DNA from: Eurosta solidaginis
Lineage: Eukaryota; Arthropoda; Insecta; Diptera; Tephritidae
Reading direction: 5' to 3'
NCBI RefSeq assembly: GCF_040869045.1
Contig: NC_090323.1
Span: 259,784,392-259,848,391 of the forward strand
Length of the DNA: 64,000 nt
A program made the translations under genes and the position numbers. The notes beneath the pieces were generated by a model, which did not search any database, had not been told where the DNA came from, and worked only from the letters and a program-made list of their open reading frames with translations. Shown here piece by piece: positions 32,324-43,164 of the stretch. The number at the start of each line of letters is the position of its first letter. The stretch's first letter is position 1.

Positions 32324-32776
32324 TTGGAAAAGTCAAACAATCTTAATGTCGGAGGACACGTGGATGGAAAGGAACGTTTACTGACCGTAGATACGGGTGC
32401 ATCTCATTCCATCATTCGATCAGATTTAGTCAACAAGAAGATAAGACCATTGCCTGGAGCAATATTACGTACAGCCACGGGAGAGGACACCCAGGTAATT
32501 GGAGAAGTAGCATGTGAAGTGGCAATTGGGAACGTCATGGTACTACACAATTTTATAGTGGCAGAGATTGTTGATGAAATCATAATTGGAGTGGACTTCT
32601 TAATCGACCAAGGCATCAAGATCGACACGCAAAGCAAGACGATGCGATATAAGAACATGAATGTGCCACTTAATTTAGGCTACGAGAAACGCTACAGCAG
32701 TAAACGTGTGCTGGTGGAAGAAAGTCAGCAAATACCACTAAAATCAGAACCAGTCATCTGGGCAAAGGTTGATTGA
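32324..32776 (+). pseudogene. Gypsy B retropepsin
   Basis: 150 open codons with the aspartic protease active site LLTVDTGASHSIIRSDL and the flap/second-half region VADEI-like EIVDEIIIGVDFLIDQGI. The active-site DTGA is intact. The stop at 32774 separates it from RT, where the polyprotein would normally continue, and in-frame stops occupy 32777-33140. Confidence 0.82.
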
Positions 32777-33140
32777 GATTGTGGGACAAACAAATTGTGG
32801 GTTGTCGAGGCAGCAAACAGATCAACACCGAACGTACTTGTTGGAAAAACACTGGCTATGACAGGATGGACGTATTCCGGTAAGAGTACTAAATGAGTTC
32901 AAGTCACCACTCAAACGGACAAAAGGAGCTATATTTGGAAGATGCCAAGAGGCTGAAGTAGTTATTAACTGTGAACAGCTCCAGGAACACGTTTCAACTA
33001 GCAAGACTGATCTTTCAAATGACATCACGGCATGGACGGAGGGGCTAGATCAAGATTATCAGAGTAAGGGAAAGCAACTTCTCCTAAAGTACGCAAACAT
33101 ATTTGACCAGGATGGTTCCCAACCAGGCGGTACCAATGTT

Positions 33141-33804
33141 GTGAAACATCAAATTGACACTGGAGACGCGGGGCCGATACGTCAAGCTCCTCGTAGTGTT
33201 CTACTGGCGAAGCGGGAAGTTGTGAGTCAAATCGTACAAGAAATGAGCGACAGCGGCGTCATCGAACCATCAGCTAGTCCATGGAGCTCACCGGTGGTAC
33301 TTGTGGAGAAGAAGGATGGGAAAATGAGGTTTTGTGTGGACTACCGCAAGTTGAACGATGTCGCGAAAAAGGATAGCTACCCATTGCCAAGAATTGACGA
33401 TACTCTGGACTCGCTATCTGGTATTAAATGGTTTTCCACATTGGAATTGAAAATCGGCTACTGGCAAGTTGACGTGAAGGAGGAAGATAAAAAGAAAACA
33501 GAATTCAGTGTCGGTGATTATCTTTGGCAATTTACAGTGATGCCTTTTGGATTTTGTAATGCACCAGCTACTTTTGAGAGACTCATGGACCAGGTACTGA
33601 AAGGACTACATTGGAAAACATGCTTGGTGTACCTGGACGACATCATCGTATTGGGCAAGAACTTTGATGAACATCTTAAGAACTTGGAGGAAGTTTTCCA
33701 GAGAATAGCTGGCGCTGGTCTGAAACTAAGTCCCAAAAAGTCTTCGCTGTTTAAAAAGGAAGTAAATTATTTGGGTCACAAGGTAACGAAAGAAGGCATC
33801 TGTA
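33141..33804 (+). pseudogene. Gypsy B reverse transcriptase, fingers-palm-thumb, interrupted
   Basis: Contains KDGKMRFCVDYRKLNDVAKK, the motif A region FSTLELKIGYWQV (the usual catalytic Asp in 'LDLKSGYWQ' is Glu), QFTVMPFGFCNAPATFERLM and the catalytic VYLDDIIVLGKN (YLDD intact), then the thumb LEEVFQRIAGAGLKLSPKK. A 986-bp insertion begins at 33805 in the middle of the thumb-to-connection segment (KEGIC). The motif A change would be expected to abolish or greatly lower polymerase activity. Confidence 0.88.
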
Positions 33805-34790
33805 CACTCAGAGAAAAACGCCGTTCTAAAATCCAGCACCACCGACTCAATTCAAGCTTTTCATGTTCTTACTTTTTTGTTCTTGAAAAACGAACGACCT
33901 GTTCTCAAAACAACAACATTGTTCTTGAACTGACAACCGTTTTCTTGAAAAGAGAACGGCTGGTCTTATAATATGAACAAATGTTCTATTAATGAGAAAA
34001 ATGTTCTTAAATTAAGAACAATGTTCTTAAATTAAGTTCAAGAAAAAAGAAACGGTATAATTCGTGTGCACTAAAATGTTAAATACAACATTTGACAGAA
34101 GCTATTAAGCAGGTGTTGTGGGCCAGCGGCTACGATGTTGCGGTTGCGAGTTCGATCACCGTCAAACTCTGAAGTTTTTTATATTCTATTTTTTTAACTC
34201 TTATTTTTCGTTCAGTTCCACTCATATATTCACAGCTAATTCTCAAACTTTTTATGAAATGTTTTAAGTATATATTCAGATTGCATCAATAAAAAGAAAA
34301 GTTTCTCAATAAGAGAAGGACATGAAAAAATGCATGTTATGTGTTTTTTTTTTCATCTTTTGGTCCTTAATAATAACTTTTTTGTTATTAATATTTTTTA
34401 TTAGTTACAAAAAAATTATTATTAATAAAATAAATAATTAAATGGGTACTAATTAGAAAAATCACCTTCCCAAACCACACCCCCCTCCCGGTCCCCAAAG
34501 ATCAAGAACAAACTGTTCTTGAATTGAGACCGAAAAATGTTAAATCGACCACAAATCGTTCTCGAAGCGTGAGAAAGAAAATTCTTAAATCAAGCCCAAG
34601 AAGTGTTTGAAATGAGCACTGATCAATACCAAAGTGGTCATAAAATACGAACGGTGTGCTTGGAAAAACTGTTCTTAAAACAAGCCCATCGGTCACGAGT
34701 TAAGAAAAAATGTATTTAACAGACTTTTGTCAACGTATGTTCTTAATTTTGAACTTGTATCGTTCGTATTAGAACGATTTTTTCTGAGTA
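33805..34790. mobile_element. 986-bp MITE-like element with CACTCAGAGAAAAA ends, TA duplication
   Basis: Left CACTCAGAGAAAAACG and right ...TTTTTTCTGAGTA are inverted, each followed inward by CGTTCT/AGAACG. The sister Gypsy reads TCTGTACAGCGAAT where this copy is split, giving TA duplicated at 33803-33804 and 34791-34792. The interior is full of GTTCTTAA and TTCTTGAA palindromes (33900-34035 and 34505-34760). It also has a tRNA-like segment (34130-34170; GGGCCAGCGGCTACG and GCGAGTTCGATCACC). A TA target suggests Tc1/mariner-type mobilisation. No transposase frame. Confidence 0.8.
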
Positions 34791-35446
34791 TACAGCGAAT
34801 GAAAAGATAGAGGCAGTAAAGGATTGGCCAAGACCACAGAACTTGCATGAATTAAGAAATTTCCTTGGGCTGTGCACATATTACCGCCGATTTGTACCAA
34901 ACTTTTCCAGCGTAGCCCATAGCCTCCATGAGCTTACGAGAAAAAATAAAGCTTTTGAATCTAAGAAGGAGCAAAAAGTGGCTTTCCATACATTGAAGGA
35001 GCGTTTGTGCACTGCCTCAATGTTGGCATATCCGATTCCGGGAGCAACATTTATTCTAGATACAGATGCGAGTGGATATGCTATAGGAGGCGTTTTATCA
35101 CAACTTTTCGATGGACAGGAGAAGGTAGTTGCATATTACAGCCGTTCCATTGGAAAACCAGAGAGTTACATGGAGAGAGCTGTTGGCATTGGTAGAGTAC
35201 ATTAAACATTTTCACAAATACCTCTACGGCCAGCGATTCCGCGTCAGGACAGATCACGCATCGTTGAAATGGCTTCTGCAGTTCCGTAATCCGGAAAGAC
35301 AATTAGCACGGTGGATCGAGCGACTGCAAAGCTATGACTTTTCCATTGAGCATCGAAAAGGTAGTACCCATGGAAATCCTGATGCTATGTCACGAAGACC
35401 ATGTAGTTTGGAATGCAAGCACTGTTCAAAGGCGGAGGCTAAATAA
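34791..35446 (+). pseudogene. Gypsy B RNase H, frameshifted
   Basis: Resumes pol after the insertion: HELRNFLGLCTYYRRFVPNF, then FILDTDASGYAIGGVLSQLF (catalytic Asp kept), AYYSRSIGKPE, then a frameshift at about 35160 to WRELLALVEYIKHFHKYLYG, RVRTDHASLKWLL and IEHRKGSTHGNPDAMSRRP. A stop at 35444 and others up to 35640 separate it from integrase. Confidence 0.87.
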
Positions 35447-35646
35447 GACATTATAGATGTCCGGCTAATGACTATAATATGAACGGATAAATGGGACAAG
35501 GAACAACTAAGGAAGTGTCAGCTAGAAGATACTGATCTGTCACATGTTATGCAAGGGCTGGAACGAAACGAAAGACCAAGTAGAGAGGAGATTCAGCAGA
35601 TAGTGCCATTGCGAAGTCATATTGGGCACAGTGGAACAGTTTAGAA

Positions 35647-36819
35647 TTGATATCCGGTTGCTTGCATCGAGTTTGGGAGAGTGGGGATGGTCAATGCAAG
35701 AAGAAACTGATAGTTGTTCCCAGAAAGAGGATTGCTGACGTGCTCAGCGAGCTGCATAATGGTCCTAGCGGTGGTCATCTTGGAATCACGAAGACGCTCG
35801 AGAAGATTAAACAGAGATCCTATTGGGTTGTTTGCCGTCAGTCGGTCACTGAGTGGATTACGAACTGCGAGGTTTGCAGCAGAGCGAAAGGACCCAAAAC
35901 CCGAAGTCATGGCCAGATGAAGCAATATAACTCAGGTGCGCCATTTGAAAGGATCGCTATGGATGTCGCAGGTCCATATCCTATTAGCAACTGCGGAAAC
36001 AAATATGTACTGGTGGTTATGGATTATTTCAGCAAATGGCCAGAGGTATACCCAATCCCAAATCAAGAAGCGGAAACAGTAACAGAAGTGTTTATAAACA
36101 ATTGGGTTGCAAGGTATGGCGTACCAATAGATTTACATTCTGACCAAGGCAGGAATTTCGGATCAGCTGTGTTCCAGGAAATGTGCAAATCATTGGGCAT
36201 TCGAAAAACACGGACAACTGCATTGCATCCTCAGTCCGATGGTATGGTGGAACGATTCAATAGAACATTGGAGGAGCACTTAAGGAAAGTAGTGGACAAG
36301 TTCCTAAAGGAGTGGGATACCCGCATACCATTATTCTTGATGGCTTACCGATCATCAGTGCATGAGACAACAGGCAAAACCCCTGCAAAAGTAATTTTTG
36401 GCAATGACCTTCGACTGCCAGCTGATTTGAAGTTTGGGATAGATGCCGATGCGGAGAGAAATGTCAAGAAATCCACTGGTGTTTTGGAAGAAGAGCAGAG
36501 AGAAATACACGATCTGATAAGGCAACGAACAAAGGTTATGAGTTACACAATGAAAGCCAGATACGATAAAGCACTTAATTCGGAAGGTTTTCAGGAAGAA
36601 GATTTGGTGCTGTTATACAACCCACAACGGAAAAAAGGTTTGTCCCCGAAATTTCAGTGTAACTGGGAAGGCCCATACAAAGTTGTAAAACGGATCAACG
36701 ATGTAGATTACCGCATACAAACCATTGGTAAACCACGAACCAAAATTAAAGTGGTTTATCTGGAAAGGCTGGCGGCATTTAGATCGGGAAATTTGTCTGA
36801 TCGAGACGATCAGACTTAG
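35647..36819 (+). CDS. Gypsy B integrase, uninterrupted
   Basis: 390 open codons. The HHCC zinc domain is complete (HNGPSGGHLGITKTLEKI ... NCEVCSRAKG). The DDE core shows MDVAGPYPISNCG, LHSDQGRNFGSAVFQ and SDGMVERFNRTLEEHLRK. The C-terminal domain has EEDLVLLYNPQRKKGLSPKF and NWEGPYKVVKRIND, ending 11 bp before the right LTR. All catalytic and metal-binding residues appear present, in contrast to the rest of this element. It would normally be released from a longer polyprotein, so the start codon given is only the first ATG of the open frame. Confidence 0.88.
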   Translation: MISGCLHRVWESGDGQCKKKLIVVPRKRIADVLSELHNGPSGGHLGITKTLEKIKQRSYWVVCRQSVTEWITNCEVCSRAKGPKTRSHGQMKQYNSGAPFERIAMDVAGPYPISNCGNKYVLVVMDYFSKWPEVYPIPNQEAETVTEVFINNWVARYGVPIDLHSDQGRNFGSAVFQEMCKSLGIRKTRTTALHPQSDGMVERFNRTLEEHLRKVVDKFLKEWDTRIPLFLMAYRSSVHETTGKTPAKVIFGNDLRLPADLKFGIDADAERNVKKSTGVLEEEQREIHDLIRQRTKVMSYTMKARYDKALNSEGFQEEDLVLLYNPQRKKGLSPKFQCNWEGPYKVVKRINDVDYRIQTIGKPRTKIKVVYLERLAAFRSGNLSDRDDQT

Positions 36820-36830
36820 GTGGAGGGCAG

Positions 36831-37348
36831 TGCGACGAATATTAGCAACACTAAGGATACTGTCATCTCTAAGCCGATACTGAGCAGTGACTTGTATGCA
36901 CATAAACAAATCAATCATTATGACCATACAAGCAGCGGAGAGAAACGCACAAACACATGCATATATCTGAGATACTCCCAAAAGTAGGCAATCATCGATG
37001 GAATTATCACTCACATATACACGCGCATATGGCTATGCGAGAAGCTATAATAGTGCATCTGTAGTTATAGCTGGTGAGTTTATAGCTGGTAAAAAAATAG
37101 TAAATTCTAGAAACGCCTAGAAATATGCAAACGAGGAAACCGAAGAGTATAAAAGCAGCGCCAGCTGAGGCATGGCAATCAGTTTCATTTAAGCAAGCTA
37201 TTGGTTGTGAAGTATCTGTGTTATTTTGAAGTACTTTAATAAAGTACATTTTGCATTATTGAATATTAGAGTTATTTATTCAACAGTTTAGCGATACGAA
37301 CGTTAGTAGAAGGTTGCAAATAAGCGGAATTTCACTAAATTCGTTACA
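36831..37348 (+). repeat. Right LTR of Gypsy B
   Basis: TGCGACGAAT to TTCGTTACA, 518 bp. TATAAAAG at 37148-37155, initiator-like TCAGTT at 37179-37184 and AATAAA at 37238-37243 give a complete LTR promoter and poly(A) signal. The purine-rich AGGTGGAGGGCAG just before it is the polypurine tract. Confidence 0.9.
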
Positions 37349-38092
37349 ATATTATATACCCCATATAAACTGTAATTTTTGCCCCCTTTTGACGGCTATA
37401 AGCTTCAAATTTCATCAAAAACTTAAGTTTACATTATATATTGTTATGATAAGTGATTCATTGTCATAACCACAAAAACGTGAAGCTGTGCATCCTCACA
37501 CAGTTTACCTACATACCTATTTTTGTACCTTTCATGAAAATTTAATGGTATATTAACTTGATAACGAATGTCAAAATTGTAAGTTCTTAATGGAAAATAT
37601 GCAGACCCACCAATAAGTATACCGAAATGATCAGGATGAAGAGCTGAGTTGATTTAACCATGTCCGTCTGTCTGTTTGTATGCAAACTAGTCCCTCAATT
37701 TTTGAGATAGCTTGATAAAATTTGGAGAGCGGGTATATTAAGGTGTCCGATTTGACATTTTTCGGAACCGGCCAGATCGAACCACTATAACAGATAGCCC
37801 CCATACAACCGATTTTTCAGAAAAGAGGATTTTTGTCATATATTCCTCAATTTATCAGATTGAAGCTTCAAACTTCACCATATGCTTTCGTATATTGCAC
37901 ATATTGTTGTTTGAAAAAATTGATGAGATTGGTCGTGTATATAGCATATATCCCCCACAACCGATTGATCAGATAAGGAACTTTTCGTAATTTCAGTCCC
38001 ATTTTAACAGCTAGAAGCTTCAAACTTCACCGAATGCTTACGTATAGAGTTGTTGTCCGAAAAAATTGTATAGACACGTGATATATATAGTA
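37349..38092. mobile_element. Third DINE-like family, part right of the Gypsy insertion
   Basis: Continues the element cut at 30232. The block at 37440-37760 repeats the one at 29340-29640 (TGCATCCTCACACA, CTTTCATGAAAAT, GATGAAGAGCTGAGTTGATT, CATGTCCGTCTGTCTGT), followed by more 150-bp units (GCTTCAAACTTCACC). The repetition of the whole block suggests tandem copies of the element. Confidence 0.65.
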
Positions 38093-38870
38093 CAGTAGTG
38101 GCTCACAAATTAGAACCTTAGACTGTGCAGAAATTAGAATCAACTTTTTCAATACATTACACGATCTGAAATTAGTATTGAAAATTTTAATTTCTGAGCG
38201 TATTTTGTTTTTTTTTTTCTTTTTTTTTTTTTGTTGCAAAATAGATATAAAAAAGGGAGAATCCTTAATTTATTCATGTTACGCTAGGTAGTGGTTGGAT
38301 TTTCGTCGTGGTTCTGTACAGTTTTCGTGTGAAATTCGATATGTGTGCATGTGTTTTGGCATTGTGTGTTTAAAAGTAAAAGTCATACGCGGAAATGCCA
38401 AATAAACGTAAGGAAAATACTTTGTCCTTGAAAACCAAAGTTCAGATCTTGGAAAAGCTTGACAAAAGTGTTCAAGGGAAGCGGCTAGCCCTAGAATTTG
38501 ATGTAGCAATCAGCTAAATCACATCGAATAAATCATCAATTTTAAACGCTGTTTCTAATACTTATCATGAACAAAAAATCATTGCATATCGCTGAATATA
38601 TGTATGAAGTTTTCGATTAATTTTTGGCTTTTTTAATGTATTTCTATCGATCTTTTATGTTATTTTAATGAAAATATATATTTATTGTAATTGGAGTTTT
38701 TGTTTTTTGGATAACTTTTTGATTTAGCGTATATATGCATATATGTATGTATATTTAATTGACTTAATTTTTAAGGTTTTATACAAATAAAAAAGTCCAG
38801 GAATTTGAATTTTTCAGAAATTAGAATCACCCTAAAACAAAGTGGATCCAATTTGTATATTTTCGTACAT
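38093..38870 (+). mobile_element. Pogo/Tigger-like DNA transposon fragment
   Basis: Begins CAGTAGTGGCTCACAAATTA (38093), a plausible terminal repeat, and carries the start of a CENP-B-type transposase at 38395. GCAGAAATTAGAATCA near 38129 recurs as TCAGAAATTAGAATCA at 38812. The right terminus was not located with certainty and the catalytic domain is missing. Confidence 0.5.
38395..38517 (+). pseudogene. CENP-B/Tigger N-terminal DNA-binding domain fragment
   Basis: Forty codons starting MPNKRKENTLSLKTKVQILE and continuing KLDKSVQGKRLALEFDVAIS before a stop. The pattern (K-R-K..LSL..K..IL..LD.G....LA.EF.V..S) is the first helix-turn-helix of the CENP-B/psq-type domain of pogo and Tigger transposases. 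The stop falls where the recognition helix should continue (TSNKSSI follows in frame). Confidence 0.72.
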
Positions 38871-39143
38871 TTTAATATGGAATTTTACATGGAATTTGGA
38901 TTCTCTGGCCTGTGGTAAGCATTTTGGTGTATTTCCCATGGCCGCTGTGTATTTTTAATGGTAATTTTTTGAATAAAAAAAAGTTGGAAATTTAAGTTTT
39001 ACTTTTTACTAATTCTTTTAAAAATCAATTTATTTATGAGCAAAAAATATAAAAATATTTACATATGTATGTAAATTCAAATGGAGATAACTAGAAAAAC
39101 AATAAACTTAAAATTAGAAATTAAATTTGTTAATTTAGCAAAG

Positions 39144-39813
39144 TTAATTCTTCTGGTGGGAATATTTAGGGAAACATTCTACACATAGTTCCGGTTTATT
39201 GGGACTTATTGGGCAATAGGTGGTGGTCCTTTTTAAGCTCTTCCTGGCTGTTACCCTACCAGCATATTTTTTTGACATTGCATAACACAATACGCAAGCA
39301 CGGGTTCTGGAGACATGAAGTCCAACGAAGCATTTGAAATCTCCTGCCGAAACTTGGTTATTGAAATTTGTTTGTTTGTATCATTTTTATATATTATAAA
39401 GACATTTACCACAGACATTCAATGTAACAGTACAAAAGCCACTTTGCGGTACCACTTAACACCTCTTCTGAGAGTGGTGGCGTAGAAGGTCATTTGATCG
39501 TATATATCAACACCTAATTTGGCTTTATTGTAATCAATAACAGCAAGGGGTTTTTCAATAGCTCGTTGCCTTCGCTTCCTGGTGAATTGTTGGTTCAGGT
39601 GGATGGTTCATTACTGTCTACATTTGGATGGCTCGACGTGGCTACCATTACAGGGAGATGTTTCGTCGGAAGAAACCTAACATATCTGGTGTTCTTCCAC
39701 TTTAACGCAACCACCCCATTTTCCTCCTCACGGGCTACCATCTCGCCTCTTTTCAGATTAGCTTTCATAACTTCAGCCGGACAATTCTTTTTGTTGGCCC
39801 AAAAGGGTGTCCA
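39144..39813 (-). pseudogene. piggyBac-type transposase relic, C-terminal half
   Basis: Read on the minus strand in three frames. First, CPAEVMKANLKRGEMVAREE and VVALKWKNTRYVRFLPTKH (39813-39585). Second, KPLAVIDYNKAKLGVDIYDQ, MTFYATTLRRGVKWYRKVAF (39575-39430), the hallmark 'YN..MGGVD..DQM..YY...R..KWW.K' block of piggyBac, then a stop. Third, a cysteine-rich end (RACVLCYAMSKK, TTTYCPISPNKPELCVECF, stop at 39144), matching the C-terminal zinc-binding domain. At least two frameshifts and one in-frame stop; dead. Terminal repeats and TTAA sites not located. Confidence 0.83.
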
Positions 39814-40860
39814 TATTTATTTATTATTAATATTTTTATTCTTTTTTGTTTCTCAGTGCCTAAATATAAGTGAAGTTAATTTTGTTTTCTTCTCACTTCA
39901 GTTATTTCAGATTAGTTTGTTAAATATGTCCACTGCACAGGTTTTGAAAAATTTAGAATAGTTTTGAGATACCGAGAAATACTTGAAATCGGTCTAAAAG
40001 AGCGAGAAATGTGAATGTGTAGCACAAAAATGAAAATAGTCAGGAAGGTTAAGTAAAATAGCGATGAGGCCTTACATTTCACATGGACCCATTCGACAAC
40101 AATATATATGTATGTATGTATGAAAATATATAAGAACTATTTGTATGTACACAAGAGTCAATTATTTGTTGATCATACTGTGCAAAAAAGGGCAATTTGC
40201 ATATGAATCATCGCATATGTCTTAAATTTTTATTATACATAGGTTGCTTCTTGTCCACTTTCCTAAATTTGCTTGGACCCCGATCTATCCCACATTCCAA
40301 ATATTATTCGTCTGGGTCGAATAGACTTACATCTGTAAGATTTGATTAATCAATTGTTTTCCCAGGAATGGGATGAATGATTTTGCAATAGTACCGATAT
40401 GATACTTGAAACAATAACGAACGATTCTGATATTATTGCCGATTAGGTACATTCAATATGGGCGTCTACAGACAACAACCACAATAGAGCAAAGCTTGAC
40501 GACAACCGTAGCCAAGTATTGGCTACTTGATTACTTTGAACGCTGCAGCCACAAATATAAATTACAGCAAAGAGGAGCAAAAAATTTAGATAAATATATT
40601 AGTTATGTTTAAAAAATGCCCAAAAAATTTAAAAATTATTTTATTATCTGTTATTTACGATTATTTAGTTTTTATTGACAAAAAAAAAAGGAAGCCAGTC
40701 CTGTCGCTACTCAAAAATATAATTAGGTTTAATCTGGCGACAACGGCATTCGTGATTTATTGTCGTGCAAAAAATAACGGCCCTCATAAGACCATATGTA
40801 AAAATAATTTGACAGATGTCGCTTTGTAGGCGCTATCGTGATCAAGCCTATAGTCAATAA
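39814..40860. other. Unassigned spacer
   Basis: AT-rich, no gene supported. It may hold the missing N-terminal part of the piggyBac relic, but I could not recognise it. Confidence 0.4.
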
Positions 40861-41690
40861 AGGTAAATGGAGATAGTCCCGAAATTATCTTTCAAACAAT
40901 CCCGAAAATACAATGGAAAACATCCTGAAATAATGTTTCTCGGGAGAAAATTTCGAAATTTTCCCAAAGAGTCTCGAAATAATGCCGAAACATTCTCGAA
41001 ATGATACCGAAAATCAAAAAGTATTCCCAAAAGCAACCCAAAACCATCGAAACAGTTTCGATATTATTTCTAAATTTTGAAATGCTGCAACGACAGTCCA
41101 ATAGTCTCCAAAATAGTCTTCAAAGAATCTTAAGATGATCCCGAAAACATTGCCGTAACGGTCCCGTAAATAATGTCAAAATTATCCACAGCTAGTTTCT
41201 AAACCATCGACAAATAATACCGAAGTCATACCAGAAGATATACGGAAACTATGATCCCGAATTCAATGACGAACTGGTTCCGAAAACAATGTCGAGAGTA
41301 TACACAGGTGGTTCCGAAATATTTCCCAAACAGTTACAAATAGTCCGGAGATCGTTTAAAATAAAACCTTAAATGTGCCCGAAACTTTCCGAATATAAAT
41401 AACAAGCCGGATGTATTCCTGAAATAATTCCGAAAAACACTTCCGAGATAATTTTGAAATGGTTCAAACATAGTCTCCAATCGATCACGAAATGACTTGA
41501 GAATACTCCTGCAATGTTATGTAAATAATATTAAAAAGTTACTAAAAGAGTCCTAGCATTGCTCCTCAAATGATTCGAAAACAATTTCGAGTTGTTTCTT
41601 AATGCTTTCCAAAAGGCTCCTGCGATATTTCCAATACGATCCCAAAATAATTTTGATTGAGTCCCGAATCGGTTCCGAAAGAGCAACAAT
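40861..41690. repeat. Degenerate short-period CCCGAAA repeat
   Basis: About 830 bp built from loosely spaced, drifting copies of TCCCGAAATA, TCCGAAAACA and similar words roughly every 12-25 bp (for example 40877, 40900, 40933, 40975, 41000, 41140). No fixed longer unit. Apparent open frames here follow from the low stop-codon content of the repeat. Confidence 0.75.
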
Positions 41691-41892
41691 AAGTTTTGAC
41701 TAATCGCGACATTATTATGGTCCCTAATTTTGCAGTTACAACGGTTTTTTTGTGTCGCACATTTTCGTGGGGCCACAACAAGTGTTATGTTCTCCCATGC
41801 CATGTCGCAAGAAAATGTGCGACACAAAAAACCCTTATAACTGCAAAATTAAGGACCAAAATTAAGACGCGAGTAGTCAAAACTTATTTTTA
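41690..41892. repeat. Foldback palindrome, arms about 80 bp
   Basis: AATAAGTTTTGACTAATCGC and TAATTTTGCAGTTACAACGG, TGTGTCGCACATTTTC on the left match, in mirror order, GAAAATGTGCGACACA, CTGCAAAATTAAGGACCAAA and GCGAGTAGTCAAAACTTATT on the right, with a loop of about 40 bp. About 85% pairing by eye. No coding potential. Confidence 0.8.
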
Positions 41893-43164
41893 GGCACAAA
41901 GAACAAAAAAGAACAAAAATAAGGTGTTTGCCTCAGGTGACCAAAATTGTTAAATGACATTGCCACTGAACGATCAATTTAAAAATTCTAAAAAGGCTTT
42001 AGGCAGCCAACGTGTTAAAACTCAAAAATTAAATGTGATTGCAGTGCAGTGTAATTATGTGTACATTCTCTGATTATAAACACTAAGTTTGGTTGTTAAT
42101 CCTGTATGCTACATACTTTCGGACTGAAATATTTCTGTTCATCTTTCTATGGCGTTACTCAGCACTTGTTTGGGAGTAAATAAATCGGTTTGAATTTCAT
42201 AACCGGTTCGTTGTTATTGAACGATTGATGACGCCCGATGAAAATTTGGACGAGGTTGTGAGATGTGCTAGCGACGTGTTGGGGCGACCTCTATCGGGTA
42301 ATAGACATATCGTTGAGTAATAACAGAATTCTTGTGTTTGGTATTTCCATTCTAAATTCATTTGAACTGCGTTACTCATACATACAAATATTTTTACATG
42401 AAGGTACACATGCACACATATGTACATACATATATATGGCTGTATATACTTATGATTATAATTACTTAGTTCTTAAAATCAATTTGATTTAGCAAAGATG
42501 ACGAGTTAATATGCGTCAACTTAAATACTAGGAATTAATATGAGATTTGAAAAGATTTTGTAAATTTGAACACACACACTTTCATATTAATTTGTTCTTT
42601 ATCGGAAGAGTCGATCGCTTCCCAGTAGAAAAGGGTATCATACTATGAGCGATTATGGATCGCTAAATAGGGAGCGTGGGAGTGCTCCCGCACTGTCCAA
42701 GACGTCAAACAAAACATGCCCCCTATCTATTAATAATTGTTAAATTGACTGAAAAGAAGTACCTTTTGTATGTAATACAAAATTTATCTTTTAAGACGTT
42801 AATAAAATGAAATGAATTGAAAACTATTTTATGTATTGTATGTGGCAACAAAAAATAACAATCAAAAACAATTTTCAGAAAAGCGCTTTTAACGTTAATA
42901 TTGTTGAATGAAATCCGGCGATCTCATTTTGGTTTCCGGCGAATACAATCGTACGTCCCCTGGTAATAACCGAACTTCGTCCTAACTCAACTTTGGTTGT
43001 TATTGGTTGTTGCCAAAGATATGACGATTTTTGATGATTGGACGACTTGGAAAAAAATATATGGCAACGCTGGTGACAGGCAAAGATATTACTGAGCGGA
43101 TACAAGGCAAAGCGATATAGAGCTACTATAAACCTCTCCAAAAGTAAATTTAAAATGCTAACAG
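41893..43164. other. Unassigned spacer
   Basis: No gene or repeat identified over about 1.3 kb; scattered TACATACATATATATG-type runs near 42425. Confidence 0.4.

Larger units (their letters stand above)
30233..37348 (+). mobile_element. Gypsy (mdg3-like) LTR retrotransposon, nearly full length, with nested insertions
   Basis: LTR-gag-protease-RT-RNase H-integrase-LTR, no env. Target duplication ATAT at 30229-30232 and 37349-37352. The left LTR contains a SINE (30260-30620) and has lost an internal part; pol is split by a 986-bp element (33805-34790). Frameshifts in gag and stops between protease and RT and before integrase show that it is no longer autonomous. It is the reference copy for the deleted sister at 12877. 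Inserted into a member of the third DINE-like family, whose halves lie on either side. Confidence 0.92.

Noticed and set aside
34130..34170. tRNA gene inside the MITE
   Set aside because: Boxes are imperfect and no acceptor stem pairs; kept only as a tRNA-like segment.
36820..36830. Envelope gene after Gypsy integrase
   Set aside because: Only 11 bp separate the integrase stop from the right LTR, and the other copy has the same arrangement; these are env-less retrotransposons.
40300..40330. A third GACTGGGTCG-type foldback end (CGTCTGGGTCGAATAG)
   Set aside because: Single short match without an inverted partner or duplication nearby.
42875..43141. Minus-strand 88-codon frame
   Set aside because: No recognised domain; the adjacent plus-strand LINE fragment shows this is transposon debris.
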